Assembly: GCF_036206005.1 (NCBI RefSeq) | Contig: NZ_CP108143.1 | Span: 4,059,501-4,123,500 of the forward strand | DNA from: Streptomyces sp. NBC_00178 | GTDB taxonomy: Bacteria > Actinomycetota > Actinomycetes > Streptomycetales > Streptomycetaceae | Length of the DNA stretch: 64,000 nt | Reading direction: 5' to 3' | Shown: positions 42,656 to 51,647 of the stretch, one piece after another | Layout of the letters: each line of letters starts with the position of its first letter | Numbering within the stretch: position 1 is the stretch's first letter | Program-made: the position numbers and the translations under genes | The notes under the pieces: generated by a model | What the model saw: only the letters and a program-made list of their open reading frames with translations | Told to the model about the DNA's origin: nothing | Databases searched by the model: none

Positions 42656-44137
42656 TCAGACATGGGGTGACTGCTGATCGGCCTGGGACCGCCGCGGGTC
42701 CGCGCCGGTCTCCACGACCCGGCCGCCGTAGGACTTGAGGATCTCCTCCCAGTCCTTCCTGACGTTGCGCAGCTGGAGAGAGGGCAACGTGAGCGAGTGT
42801 CCGAGCCCGCTGCGCGCACCTCGTCCCTCACGGTCGAAGAACTCCAGCCGCACACTGAGTGCCCCGGCGAGTGCCGTGGCCATCTGGAGCGAACCGGCCA
42901 GCAGCGACACCTCCTCCCCGGCCGTCACCTGGAGGGCGATGCCGGCGGATTCCAGGACCAGTGCCACCTTCATCTCGCGCTGGAAACCCTGCCGCGTCCG
43001 GCTCGACCGGCGGGCGGCCCCCAGCATGCCGCGGTGCAGCCTGGCCACGTCGCCCGTGCCGGCACGGAACTCCTCCGGCGTGGGCACCCGGCCGTCCTTG
43101 AAGCTGCCCCGGACGAACGTGTCCAGGGCGTTCACGTAGCCGTACCATTCCTCGGTCGTCCGCAGGCGCGTGATGTCGGACAGCGACAGCGAACCGTACG
43201 AACGGGGTCCGTCCACCGCCCGGTGGAGGGCGTCGGCGAACACGTCACGCAGCAGCAGGCCGATCTGCTCCGGGTCGTCGGGACGGCTGCGGACGTCGTC
43301 GCGCAGTTCCTGGAGCGCGGACCTCGGGGGTGAGCCGGGAGGAGTCAGCGCGGTCACCCCGCTCGCCTTGGGTACACCCAGGTTGTACAGAAGGTCGATC
43401 AGCTGCTTCGCGGCGACGACGTGCTCGCCCTCCCTCAGCAGCCCCTCGTGCACCTCGGTGCCCGGCCGGGTCAGGAACTCCTTGTAGACGGCCTCGCGCG
43501 TGATCGTCGCGTACAGATCCTGTCGGGTGGCCCAGACGGCGAGGTCGGTGAGGATGCCCTCCTTCATGGCACGGGCCTGGTCGAGCGAGATGCCCAGGTG
43601 CTTCTTCAGCGGCGCCTCACGGAGTCGCATGAGGGTGGTCAACCGGCTGGAGAAGAAGTGGTTGATGTCGTCCGTGGCCTCGCGGTTGGCGTCGTCGTCC
43701 CAGTCGAAGCGGACGAGTGCGGGTTCGGCGTCGTCGCTGAGCAGCCGCTGCCAGGCGCGGTGCACCTGCGGGTCACTGGTCCAGCCGTACTCCGCCGCGG
43801 GATCCCGCTCGGAGTACAGGAAGGGGACGAGCGCGCGTCCGTTGAGGAGGTCGATGAATGCCTGGCGTTCCGACGGCTCCGCAGTGGGCAGATAGTTGGC
43901 CGAAACCGCCTGGTTGTTGATGAAGTACGCCCGGTTGACCACCAGAGTGCCGCTGTTGACCAGCGCACGGCGCAACTCCGCGGAGGATGCCGCCACGTGG
44001 TCGGGCAGACGTCCGGACGGTGCGTTCGCGTGCTGCCTCGCCGCAGCGAGATCGCTCGGGAGCCACTGGTTGTCCAGCGCCTGGGCGATGACCGGATAGC
44101 GGGCGAGATCCCTGAAGATGAGTTGCTGACCGGCCAC
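42656..44137 (-). CDS. Unknown 493-aa protein
   Basis: A soluble 493-aa protein starting VAGQQLIFRDLARYPVIAQALDNQWLP at GTG 44137 (AGGGGGA upstream). No membrane segments, Cys clusters or nucleotide-binding motifs are seen. It is mainly alpha-helical with acidic patches ('RFDWDDDANREATDDINHFF', residues about 142-161) and a more beta-rich C-terminus from about 395. I do not recognise a family. The gene is separate from both neighbours; upstream 160 bp include its promoter and that of the divergent DoxX gene. Confidence 0.7.
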   Translation of the reverse strand: MAGQQLIFRDLARYPVIAQALDNQWLPSDLAAARQHANAPSGRLPDHVAASSAELRRALVNSGTLVVNRAYFINNQAVSANYLPTAEPSERQAFIDLLNGRALVPFLYSERDPAAEYGWTSDPQVHRAWQRLLSDDAEPALVRFDWDDDANREATDDINHFFSSRLTTLMRLREAPLKKHLGISLDQARAMKEGILTDLAVWATRQDLYATITREAVYKEFLTRPGTEVHEGLLREGEHVVAAKQLIDLLYNLGVPKASGVTALTPPGSPPRSALQELRDDVRSRPDDPEQIGLLLRDVFADALHRAVDGPRSYGSLSLSDITRLRTTEEWYGYVNALDTFVRGSFKDGRVPTPEEFRAGTGDVARLHRGMLGAARRSSRTRQGFQREMKVALVLESAGIALQVTAGEEVSLLAGSLQMATALAGALSVRLEFFDREGRGARSGLGHSLTLPSLQLRNVRKDWEEILKSYGGRVVETGADPRRSQADQQSPHV

Positions 44138-44300
44138 CGTGTCCCATTCCCCCTGCGCTCAATGTCCCCGAAAGCTGTGCTGGTTGACGTTCGGCAGGCG
44201 CACGAAAGTTCCCGGGGGAAGCAGGGTGGCCGGATTTTGACGGGTCTCGGACACTTCCGATGCGTCAAGGCAGTGTCCTAATCACACATCACTCGGTTAG

Positions 44301-45941
44301 ATGAGTGTGGACACCAGAACGCCTCGGTTCGACGACCAACCCGCCCTGAGCATGACGAAGGTGGACAGTGACCCCGCGCAGGTCATCGTCAGCCACGCCA
44401 GCTTCCGGGTGCAGCTCGCCCCGGGCCAGCGCACACGTCTGCGCCCCCTGGGCTCGGCCGGGCCGGCGAGGATCCCCGCCATGAGCGGCGCGGGGGCCCG
44501 CAGGCGCGCTCCCGTCGTCTGGAGCGGCAGGTCGGAGCCGGGCGACCCCGGTGCGACCGGACTCCTGCAGGCCGTACGGAACTCCACCGCCGGCCACCTC
44601 GGCACCCGCCCCGGCGGCGACTTCGGCGCGGGCCACGACGACGCGGGCGGCGGCACCCAGGTCATCCCGCGCCTCGACGAGACCCAGCCCAACCCCGTGG
44701 TCCCCGCACCCCACCAGTACGGCGGGGGCCGCAGCGGCCCCCTGCTGCCCCCCATGCGGCAGGCCGTCGGCGCGTACGACTCCGCGGGCACACCGCCGCA
44801 CGACGGATACGACACCGGATACGGAGACGATCCCCGCGACGGCGAGGACCGTGACGGCGCCACCACCGGGGAGCGCCGCCAGGCCGGTGACAACGTCCGG
44901 CACGCCTACTACCCCGACCGCCGGATGAACCTCGGGGTCGTGCTCCTCCCGTTGCGCGTCCTGCTCGGCTTCATCTCGATCTACGCGGGCATGGGCAAGC
45001 TCTGCGACCCCGCCTACTTCGAGGGCGGCGACCGGGGCTCCATGGTCAAGTACCTGTCCTCGCTGCACCCGTGGTCCGCCGCGGAGCCGCTGCGCGACTT
45101 CGCCCTGTCCCACCCCGTCGGCGCCGGACTCCTGGTCGCCTTCCTCCAGGTCGTCGTGGGTGTCCTCACGGTCCTCGGCCTGTGGCAGCGTGTCGCCGCC
45201 GCCTTCGGCGTCCTGCTCTCCGCCGCGCTCCTGGTGACGGTCAGCTGGCGGAGCGTCGGCACCTACGGCGTCTCGGACATCATCCTGCTGGCCGCCTGGA
45301 GCCCGCTCGTCATCGCGGGTGCCCCCGTCTACTCCCTGGACGGGCGCCTCGCGGGCGAGGCGTGGCGCACGCTGGGCCCGCGCTCGGAGGTCCGGGACCT
45401 CCGCCGCCGGGTGCTGCGCCGGGGCAGCGCGGTGGCCACGGTGGTCGTCGGTCTGACCCTGCTCGTCGGTTCCATGCTCGGCGGAGCGGTCCGCTCCAGC
45501 GAGGTCGTGACCGTGCCGGGTCCCGACAGCTACCCGACCAACCAGCTGCCCGGCTCCCCGCTCCCCGGCGAGTCCAAGGCCAAGAAGCGCAAGCCGTCCA
45601 GCAGCCCCGAGCAGCGCCGGCCGGAGGCGTCGCCCTCCAGCGCCCCCGGTACCCCGTCGGCCGAGGAGTCCACCCCGGGTTCCGACTCCTCGCGTGACTC
45701 GGGTCCGACCGCGGGAGCCAGCACGGGACAGCCCAGCCAGACCCAGGGCACCGGCCAGGCTCCGCCGCAGGAGCCGGAGCCGCAGGAGCCGCCCGCCGGG
45801 GACCCGGGCCCCAGCTCCTCCGGTTCCGGCAACTCCGGCGGTGCCACCGGTGGTTCGGACGGCGGCGGTTCGGACGGAGGCTCCGGTGGCGGTTCGTCCG
45901 GCGGCGCCGGCCAGAACCCGATCGGCGGCCTGCTCGGCTGA
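44301..45941 (+). CDS. DoxX-like membrane protein with long disordered ends
   Basis: A 546-aa protein. Residues 1-200 are low-complexity, polar and probably cytosolic; residues 210-400 form a DoxX-type four-helix membrane domain (LLPLRVLLGFISIYAGMGKLCDP onward); a fifth hydrophobic segment follows (VATVVVGLTLLVGSMLGGAV). Residues 430-546 are Ser/Gly/Pro-rich, probably outside. DoxX relatives take part in oxidative-stress membrane complexes (with SodA and SseA in mycobacteria). Exact role unknown. A terminator with an 18-bp stem follows. Confidence 0.78.
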   Translation: MSVDTRTPRFDDQPALSMTKVDSDPAQVIVSHASFRVQLAPGQRTRLRPLGSAGPARIPAMSGAGARRRAPVVWSGRSEPGDPGATGLLQAVRNSTAGHLGTRPGGDFGAGHDDAGGGTQVIPRLDETQPNPVVPAPHQYGGGRSGPLLPPMRQAVGAYDSAGTPPHDGYDTGYGDDPRDGEDRDGATTGERRQAGDNVRHAYYPDRRMNLGVVLLPLRVLLGFISIYAGMGKLCDPAYFEGGDRGSMVKYLSSLHPWSAAEPLRDFALSHPVGAGLLVAFLQVVVGVLTVLGLWQRVAAAFGVLLSAALLVTVSWRSVGTYGVSDIILLAAWSPLVIAGAPVYSLDGRLAGEAWRTLGPRSEVRDLRRRVLRRGSAVATVVVGLTLLVGSMLGGAVRSSEVVTVPGPDSYPTNQLPGSPLPGESKAKKRKPSSSPEQRRPEASPSSAPGTPSAEESTPGSDSSRDSGPTAGASTGQPSQTQGTGQAPPQEPEPQEPPAGDPGPSSSGSGNSGGATGGSDGGGSDGGSGGGSSGGAGQNPIGGLLG

Positions 45942-45958
45942 CCGCCGCACCCCACGCC

Positions 45959-45996
45959 GTGAGGGCGGCCACCGGATGTCCGGTGGCCGCCCTCAC
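45959..45996. terminator. 18-bp stem hairpin
   Basis: Arms 45959-45976 and 45979-45996 pair perfectly with a TG loop, between the DoxX gene and the convergent nucleotidyltransferase gene. Confidence 0.85.
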
Positions 45997-46088
45997 GCAT
46001 GGACCGGGGTGCTGGGCGCGCCAATCAGGTATGGACCAGGGTTGCGGGGAGCCTCGGCCGTCCGCGCACGGACCGGGGCTGTGGAGCC

Positions 46089-46808
46089 TCAGCCGCCCGC
46101 GTGGGCGCCCAGTTCCTTCGCGGCCTCGGTGAGGTCCTTCGCGGTGTCGATGGCCCGCCAGTAGGCGCCCTGCGGCAGCGGGTAGCCGGCCAGCCGGCGT
46201 TCGCGGGCGAGCCTGGGAAACGTCGTGCGCTCGTGGTCGCCCCGGTCCGGCAGCATCGCCGTGAAGGAGGGCGCGAAGACGTACACGCCGGCGTTGATCA
46301 GATACGGCGACGGCGGGGACTCGATGAAGTCGGTGATGTGTCCGAAGGCGTCCGTCTCCACGGCGCCCCACGGGATCCGAGGGCGGGCCAGCGCGAGTGT
46401 CGCGGTGGCGTCCCGCTCCGAGTGGAAGGCGGCCATCTCCCGCAGGGAGAAGCGGGTCCAGATGTCGCCGTTCGTGGCGTACCAGGGCTCCGACGGGTCG
46501 GGGAGCCGCGTGGCGGCGTGCTTGAGACCGCCGCCACGGCCCAGGGGCTCGGTCTCGACGACGGTCGTGACACGCAGGGGGAGTACGGCGGAGTCCAGCC
46601 ATTCCTGCAGGACTCCGGCGAGATGGCCGCACGAGATCACGGCATCGGTGACGCCCTCGGCGGCCAGCCAGGACAGCTGATGGCCGATGATCGGAGTCCC
46701 GGTTCCGGGGATCTCGACCATCGGCTTGGGGCGGTCATCGGTGTACGGGCGCAGCCGTGACCCCTGGCCACCCGCCAGGATCACGGCCTGCGTCGGATAC
46801 GTATGCAT
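46089..46808 (-). CDS. NDP-sugar pyrophosphorylase-like nucleotidyltransferase
   Basis: A 239-aa sugar-nucleotidyltransferase. 'AVILAGGQGSRLRPYTDDRPKPMVEI' near the N-terminus is the nucleotide-binding loop with the catalytic Lys, followed by 'GHQLSWLAAEGV', 'TEPLGRGGGLKHAA' and 'YATNGDIW' with the metal-binding Asp. The product would be a GDP- or UDP-type activated sugar. No LbH domain follows, so it is a short form. ATG 46808 or GTG 46817 are both possible; neither has a good RBS. Confidence 0.82.
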   Translation of the reverse strand: MHTYPTQAVILAGGQGSRLRPYTDDRPKPMVEIPGTGTPIIGHQLSWLAAEGVTDAVISCGHLAGVLQEWLDSAVLPLRVTTVVETEPLGRGGGLKHAATRLPDPSEPWYATNGDIWTRFSLREMAAFHSERDATATLALARPRIPWGAVETDAFGHITDFIESPPSPYLINAGVYVFAPSFTAMLPDRGDHERTTFPRLARERRLAGYPLPQGAYWRAIDTAKDLTEAAKELGAHAGG

Positions 46809-46844
46809 GCCAGGCACGATATGCCGTGCCGGGACATGCCCGGC

Positions 46845-47258
46845 TCAGCTGAACTGTGCGACCCCCGAGGCGAAGGAGGTGTCGCAGACCGGACGGGAGA
46901 AGCGGTGGGCGCGGGTCGGGCCGTACTGGTCGACGGCCGCCTTGCCCAGGGCCTTGGCGATCGACATGCAGTGCCTGGCGAGCGACGGGCGTCCCTCGAC
47001 GGAGCGCTGGAGGCTCGTGAGGGCGACGCCCGGGTCCTTCTCGCGGAGTTCCAGCAGGAGCTTGTCCCGCAGGATGTCCTGCGGTGCCCGTGCCTTGGCC
47101 TGCTTCGACACGGTCTCCGAGGCGGCGGTCAGCAACTGGGTCTCGGTGTCCTGCCCCGACCACTGCACACGGGTGACCGCGAGGGTCCCGGACAGGACCA
47201 TGACGACGGGCAGTACGAAAGCTAGGGTTCGGCCGATTCGGCGCGCGGTGTGGGTCAC
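46845..47258 (-). CDS. Small exported or membrane-anchored protein
   Basis: A 137-aa protein with an N-terminal signal-like helix (RTLAFVLPVVMVLSGTLAVT, about residues 10-29) without lipobox. The rest is helical, with two Cys at about residues 96 and 124 that may form a disulfide outside the cell. GTG 47258. No family recognised. Confidence 0.65.
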   Translation of the reverse strand: MTHTARRIGRTLAFVLPVVMVLSGTLAVTRVQWSGQDTETQLLTAASETVSKQAKARAPQDILRDKLLLELREKDPGVALTSLQRSVEGRPSLARHCMSIAKALGKAAVDQYGPTRAHRFSRPVCDTSFASGVAQFS

Positions 47259-47484
47259 GCAGGCGAGCGTAGCGGGCAGTGATGACTCGGCGACATTTCG
47301 TCACCCTTGCGAGGGATGGTTCGACGAGGCTTTTCGAATCACACGTTGACGTTCTGGGGTGAAATACCCTTTCTGCCGGGGTATTTGGCACCCCGTTGAT
47401 GCGAAACCCCGGGACGCGACACGACACGCGAACGGCCCCGGTTCCTCGGAGGGAACGCGGGGCCGCGGCGGGATGATCAGGTGA

Positions 47485-48621
47485 TCAGTCGGTCAGGCGC
47501 TCACCGGTCGAGGTGGCGAAGACGTGCAGCTCGTCCGGGCGCGGCACGACGTGCAGCTCGGTGCCCTTCTCCGGGACGGCGCGGCCGCCGACACGGACGA
47601 CCAGGTCCTTGTGCTCGCCACCGACCTGCGCGGCACCGTAGACGAAGCCGTCGGCGCCGAGCTCCTCGACGACGTTGACCGAGACGGCCAGACCGGCCGG
47701 GGCGTCGGACGAGGCCTTGGAGAGGCCGGTCGCGGCGGCGCCACCGTGCTCGACGATGTCGAAGTGCTCCGGGCGGATGCCGACCGTGACGGTGGTGTCA
47801 CCACGGTTCGCGGCGGCGGTGAGCGCCTCGCGGGAGACCGGGACGACGCTGTTGCCGAACTTCACGCCGCCGTCGGTGATCGGGACCTCGACGAGGTTCA
47901 TCGCGGGGGAACCGATGAAGCCGGCCACGAAGAGGTTCGCGGGGCGGTCGTACATGTTGCGCGGCGAGTCGACCTGCTGGAGCAGACCGTCCTTGAGGAC
48001 CGCGACGCGGTCGCCCATGGTGAGGGCCTCGACCTGGTCGTGGGTGACGTACACCGTGGTGATACCGAGGCGGCGCTGCAGCGAGGCGATCTGCGTACGC
48101 GTCGACACGCGGAGCTTGGCGTCGAGGTTCGACAGCGGCTCGTCCATGAGGAAGACCTGGGGCTCACGCACGATGGCGCGGCCCATGGCCACACGCTGGC
48201 GCTGGCCACCGGAGAGCGCCTTCGGCTTGCGGTCCAGGTAGTCGGTGAGGTCCAGCATCTTGGCGGCCTCTTCGACCTTCGCCCGGATCTCGGTCTTGTT
48301 CACACCGGCGATCTTGAGGGCGAAGCCCATGTTGTCCGCGACGGACATGTGCGGGTAGAGCGCGTAGTTCTGGAACACCATGGCGATGTCCCGGTCCTTC
48401 GGGGGCAGGTGCGTGACGTCGCGGTCACCGATGCGGATCGCGCCGCCGTTGACGTCCTCGAGACCCGCGAGCATGCGCAGGGAGGTCGACTTGCCACAAC
48501 CGGAGGGACCGACGAGGACGAGGAACTCGCCGTCCTCGATGTCGATCTCGAGCTGGTCCACAGCCGGCTTCGTGGAGCCGGGGTAGACGCGGGACGCCTT
48601 GTCGAACGTGACACTGGCCAT
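47485..48621 (-). CDS. msiK: Multiple sugar-import ATPase MsiK
   Basis: MsiK is the shared ATPase that powers several sugar ABC importers (cellobiose, maltose, chitobiose, xylobiose) in Streptomyces. The 378-aa protein has Walker A 'GPSGCGKST' (residues 39-47), the LSGGQ signature, Walker B 'FLMDEPLSNLDA' and the H-loop 'VTHDQVEAL', followed by the MalK-type OB domain. Being orphan (no permease genes adjacent) is typical of MsiK. GAGGAGA precedes ATG 48621. A DasR-like site lies upstream. Confidence 0.93.
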   Translation of the reverse strand: MASVTFDKASRVYPGSTKPAVDQLEIDIEDGEFLVLVGPSGCGKSTSLRMLAGLEDVNGGAIRIGDRDVTHLPPKDRDIAMVFQNYALYPHMSVADNMGFALKIAGVNKTEIRAKVEEAAKMLDLTDYLDRKPKALSGGQRQRVAMGRAIVREPQVFLMDEPLSNLDAKLRVSTRTQIASLQRRLGITTVYVTHDQVEALTMGDRVAVLKDGLLQQVDSPRNMYDRPANLFVAGFIGSPAMNLVEVPITDGGVKFGNSVVPVSREALTAAANRGDTTVTVGIRPEHFDIVEHGGAAATGLSKASSDAPAGLAVSVNVVEELGADGFVYGAAQVGGEHKDLVVRVGGRAVPEKGTELHVVPRPDELHVFATSTGERLTD

Positions 48622-48672
48622 GGCAGTACTTCTCCTCACCGGCAGGAACGTGCCGGACGATCCGAGTAATGG

Positions 48673-48688
48673 AGTGGTGTGGTCCACC
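48673..48688. promoter_or_regulatory. Candidate DasR-responsive element (dre) upstream of msiK
   Basis: AGTGGTGTGGTCCACC matches about 11 of 16 positions of the dre consensus ACTGGTCTAGACCACT, the binding site of the GlcNAc-controlled GntR regulator DasR. It lies 52 bp before the msiK start. DasR control of msiK has been proposed in S. coelicolor. Confidence 0.45.
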
Positions 48689-48797
48689 GGAGTGAACCTG
48701 AGGTGACGCTACCTGGGGATTCCGGATCTGTCAGTAGTCCAAGGTCCCGAATATTGGGCGTGACCAGGCCGTGAGGTTGGTTAGACTGCTCCGGCAC

Positions 48798-48871
48798 GCC
48801 TCCTTAGCTCAGCTGGCCAGAGCAACGCACTTGTAATGCGTAGGTCATCGGTTCGAATCCGATAGGGGGCT
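48798..48871 (+). tRNA. tRNA-Thr (anticodon TGT)
   Basis: A 74-base cloverleaf: acceptor GCCTCCT/AGGGGGC (48798-48804, 48864-48870), discriminator T at 48871, D-arm with AGCTCAGCTGGCCAGAGC, anticodon stem ACGCA/TGCGT with loop CTTGTAA, TTCGAAT T-loop. The CCA end is not encoded. A terminator hairpin follows. Confidence 0.93.
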
Positions 48872-48877
48872 CAGCGG

Positions 48878-48912
48878 AAAGCCCAGCTCAGATGCGCTCT
48901 GAGCTGGGCTTT
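48878..48912 (+). terminator. Hairpin after tRNA-Thr
   Basis: AAAGCCCAGCTCAGA (48878-48892) pairs perfectly with 48898-48912, loop TGCGC. It ends with TTT, a good terminator. Confidence 0.85.
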
Positions 48913-48974
48913 CGTCGTTCGCCGGTACGCCGGTTCTGCGGCCGGGGTCCGAGGGCGTCCGTATGCCGGCCGTC

Positions 48975-49109
48975 TTATCGCCGGTGGCGTCGCACCAGGA
49001 CGGCACCGCTGATCACGAGGACCGCGACGACGAACGCGGCGACGCCGCCCAGTGCCGCCACGGGAATGCGTTGCTCGGTGATGGCCATGACGAGGGGGTG
49101 TGTCTGCAC
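48975..49109 (-). CDS. 44-aa single-pass membrane peptide
   Basis: GTG 49109 with AAGAGGA eight bases upstream opens 44 codons: a short polar start, one membrane helix (PVAALGGVAAFVVAVLVISGAVLV) and a basic end RRHRR. An internal ATG at 49088 gives a 37-aa form. No family known. Downstream is the tRNA terminator on the other strand. Confidence 0.45.
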   Translation of the reverse strand: MQTHPLVMAITEQRIPVAALGGVAAFVVAVLVISGAVLVRRHRR

Positions 49110-49490
49110 GGTTGTCCTCTTCGTATAGGTGCCCGCCACCGCTCGGAAGTCCTGGTCCGCGGGCGGCGCTCGGTGTGGTGGTCTTCGTAGTGACCTGTTC
49201 GCGACGGAGGAGGAGTTCCCGTGACGCCGGTCACATCGCTCACGTGGTGGTGCGAGAGGCGTTGTGGATCGTCTGGGTCAGGGTGTTGCCGCAGCGGTGG
49301 CCACCGCTGTCCGGCGCCACCGTTTTCCGACCCGCATGCGAAGTCCTTCCGAGAACGGGCCGCCCGGACGCGGCCACACCTCTACCTGGCCGCAGCCGCG
49401 TCCGAGTTCCCCGTCATCCGGGAGGCTTCGGGAAGAACCGGCGTTACTCCGGTCGCACGGGAACGCGTCCGAGCGGCGGGAACACGAGGG
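49110..49490. other. Intergenic region
   Basis: No gene supported. It lies beyond the 3' end of the CU044_5270-like gene and contains the promoter of the 44-aa peptide gene. Nothing unusual seen. Confidence 0.45.
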
Positions 49491-50537
49491 TCACGCCTTG
49501 CGGCCGGAAGGTACCTGGCCGGTCTTGTCGGCCACCCCCCGGTCGAGCACGGCGGTGATGCCCGTCAGCTGGCCCGCCTTGCCGGCATCGCCGGCCTTGA
49601 CCAGGTAGCTGCGTTCGCCGAGGTAGGTGTGCGTGGCCCTGTCGAAGATGTACTCGGAGCGTTCGCCGAGGGACTCGAAAGCCAGAGCCTCGCCGTGCCT
49701 GCCCGCGGCGTCGACGGCGTCGTGCACGACCTGTACGCCGGGGATCTTCCCGGCGGCCAGCCAGATGGCCGCTTCCACTTCCGGCGGGACGATGGCCTCG
49801 CCGATCGTCTCGCCGACCCAGTCGAAGGCCGCGGCGTCACGGCCGGGTGCGCTGCCCTCGGTGACGGCGTAGATCTTCTTCAGCAGGACCTCGGGGTCGG
49901 TGGGCAGCGCGGCCACCTGGGCGTACGGCGTGTTGCCTGCGCCTGCGGTGGTCGGAGTGCCGCCGTCGAGCACGGCCGTGCCACCGCCGCCGAGGCTTTC
50001 GTCCTTGCCGCCTTCCCGGATGAGCCCGGGGCGGGTGGGGTCCTCCGGCAGCCAGACCTCGCGCTCGTGGACGGCGTCGAGCTTCACCGGTCCGTCCATG
50101 GTGCGTTGACGGATCTGGCGGCTGAAGCCGACCTCGCTCCTGACGTAGACGTACTGGTCGGCCCGGATCGTCAGCGGCCGGCGGCGGCTGGTGGCGGCGG
50201 CGATCTGCTGCACCAGCTCGGGGGTCCCCTGGGCCGAGGCGGGCAAGACCTTCACGACGGGGGACAGGGCGGTCGCCGGCGCGGCAGGCGAGGTGGAGCC
50301 GGTGGCGTTCAGCACCACGGCGGTGGCCGCGGCGGCTACGGCGACCGGTATGACCGCCAGCCGCCAGAGGGGGCGGCGGGGGGCCGCGGGAGCTTCGGTA
50401 CGAGTGATCTCGCGCATCAGGTGTTCCTCGAGAAGTGCCGAACGGGCGGAGGAGAGGCCGTGCGTCGCGGAAGCCGGAAAGTGATCCGCCATGGCCTGGC
50501 GTTCGGTCTCTCCACCCCGCTGCGGGAAGGCGTTCAT
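49491..50537 (-). CDS. CU044_5270-family membrane protein (sigma factor partner)
   Basis: A 348-aa protein, cytosolic at the start (residues 1-55), with one membrane helix (LAVIPVAVAAAATAVVLNA, about 60-78) and a long external part. The family stands next to ECF-like sigma factors in actinobacteria and is thought to be an anti-sigma-type partner, though the zinc-binding anti-sigma motif is absent. ATG 50537 overlaps the sigma gene stop (ATGA), so they are co-translated. The C-terminal part has a 'TYLGERSYLV' repeat of beta strands. Confidence 0.82.
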   Translation of the reverse strand: MNAFPQRGGETERQAMADHFPASATHGLSSARSALLEEHLMREITRTEAPAAPRRPLWRLAVIPVAVAAAATAVVLNATGSTSPAAPATALSPVVKVLPASAQGTPELVQQIAAATSRRRPLTIRADQYVYVRSEVGFSRQIRQRTMDGPVKLDAVHEREVWLPEDPTRPGLIREGGKDESLGGGGTAVLDGGTPTTAGAGNTPYAQVAALPTDPEVLLKKIYAVTEGSAPGRDAAAFDWVGETIGEAIVPPEVEAAIWLAAGKIPGVQVVHDAVDAAGRHGEALAFESLGERSEYIFDRATHTYLGERSYLVKAGDAGKAGQLTGITAVLDRGVADKTGQVPSGRKA

Positions 50538-51172
50538 TGGACTGTCTCCTGTGTCGACCGGACCGCGGGAGCGCGGTCACCCCGTATCTGTTCGCGGACG
50601 GCGGGCGGTTCCCCGGGTCTTCCCGGTTTCTTCAGTTCCTCCTCGGTGAGCTCGTGCAGCCGTTTGCGAGCGCGGGCCAGCCTGGAGCGGACCGTGCCCA
50701 CGGCTATGCCGAGCGCCTGCGCCGCCTCGGCATAGCTGAGGTCGGACCACACGCAGAGCAGGAAGACCTCCCGGTCGTTCTTGCGCAGCCGGGCGACGGC
50801 GGCCTTGACTGCGTCGAGTCTCCGGTCGGCGTCCAGGCGTTCGGCGACCTCGTCGGAGAAGTCGGGGGCGGTCTCGAGCGCCGGCATGCGGTACATGGCG
50901 CTCCTGTGGCGGCGCGCCGCGCGGCCACGGTTGCGCAGTACGTTCGTCGCGACGCCGTACACCCATGGGTGCACGCTGTCGTCATTGGCATCCAACTTCT
51001 CCCGAAGCCGCCACACCTCGAGGAACGTGAGTGACACGACTTCCTCGGCGGCCGACCAGTCGCCGGTGGCGCGCATGGCATGCCGGTGCACCGCTTGCGC
51101 GAGTTCCTGGAACAGTTCCCGGAATGCCTCCGGGTCGCCTGCCCGGAGCCGGGATCGTAGAGATACGTTCAC
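50534..51172 (-). CDS. ECF-type RNA polymerase sigma factor
   Basis: A 212-aa sigma factor with region 2 (AFRELFQELAQAVHRHAMRATGDWSAAEEVVSLTFLEVWR, about 16-55) and region 4 (LRKNDREVFLLCVWSDLSYAEAAQALGIAVGTVRSRLARARKRL, about 130-175), separated by a short linker. It lacks regions 1 and 3, as expected for ECF factors. GTG 51172 (MNVSLRSRL) is preferred; GTG 51199 is possible. It is coupled to the membrane partner gene. Target unknown. Confidence 0.85.
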   Translation of the reverse strand: MNVSLRSRLRAGDPEAFRELFQELAQAVHRHAMRATGDWSAAEEVVSLTFLEVWRLREKLDANDDSVHPWVYGVATNVLRNRGRAARRHRSAMYRMPALETAPDFSDEVAERLDADRRLDAVKAAVARLRKNDREVFLLCVWSDLSYAEAAQALGIAVGTVRSRLARARKRLHELTEEELKKPGRPGEPPAVREQIRGDRAPAVRSTQETVQ

Positions 51173-51647
51173 GCATTTACCTGTTCGGAAAGGGTGCACG
51201 GGTTCCCGTGAGCCGCGTCACATGTGAGGCCGGTGGCGGACGTACGGCAGGCCGGGGATACGTGTGCGGTGCGGGGAGGCGGTCCGTCACGTGTGCGGTG
51301 TCCCGCACCGGGCGGGGCGGTCGGCCCTGGCCGGACGCTCTCCTCGGATCGTCCAAGGGTGCCACGCGCATATCGGCCAATAGGCTGATCAATGAGGTGA
51401 TGTGTGCCGCAGTGGTCGACGTGTGCCGGTGGCGCCGCCCACGTCTCACCCCGTGTCCGCCTCGGGCCAGGCTGTCCGCGTGGGGGCTCCGCCTTCCGGC
51501 GGGAGCGGGGGCACCCGGCTTCGTGCGGGTGAATCCGGGAGCAGGCGGGCGCGGTTCACGGCCTCGGAGGCGTGGCTTCCGGCGGCGCAGGATTCGATGA
51601 GCGTCCGCGGCCGGTGGCCGGATGCCGCTGGACACGGCAGACGAGGT
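51173..51647. other. Intergenic region
   Basis: 475 bp between the sigma factor start and the putative immunity gene's stop. No gene or strong hairpin is seen; the sigma operon promoter should lie at the left end. Confidence 0.45.
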
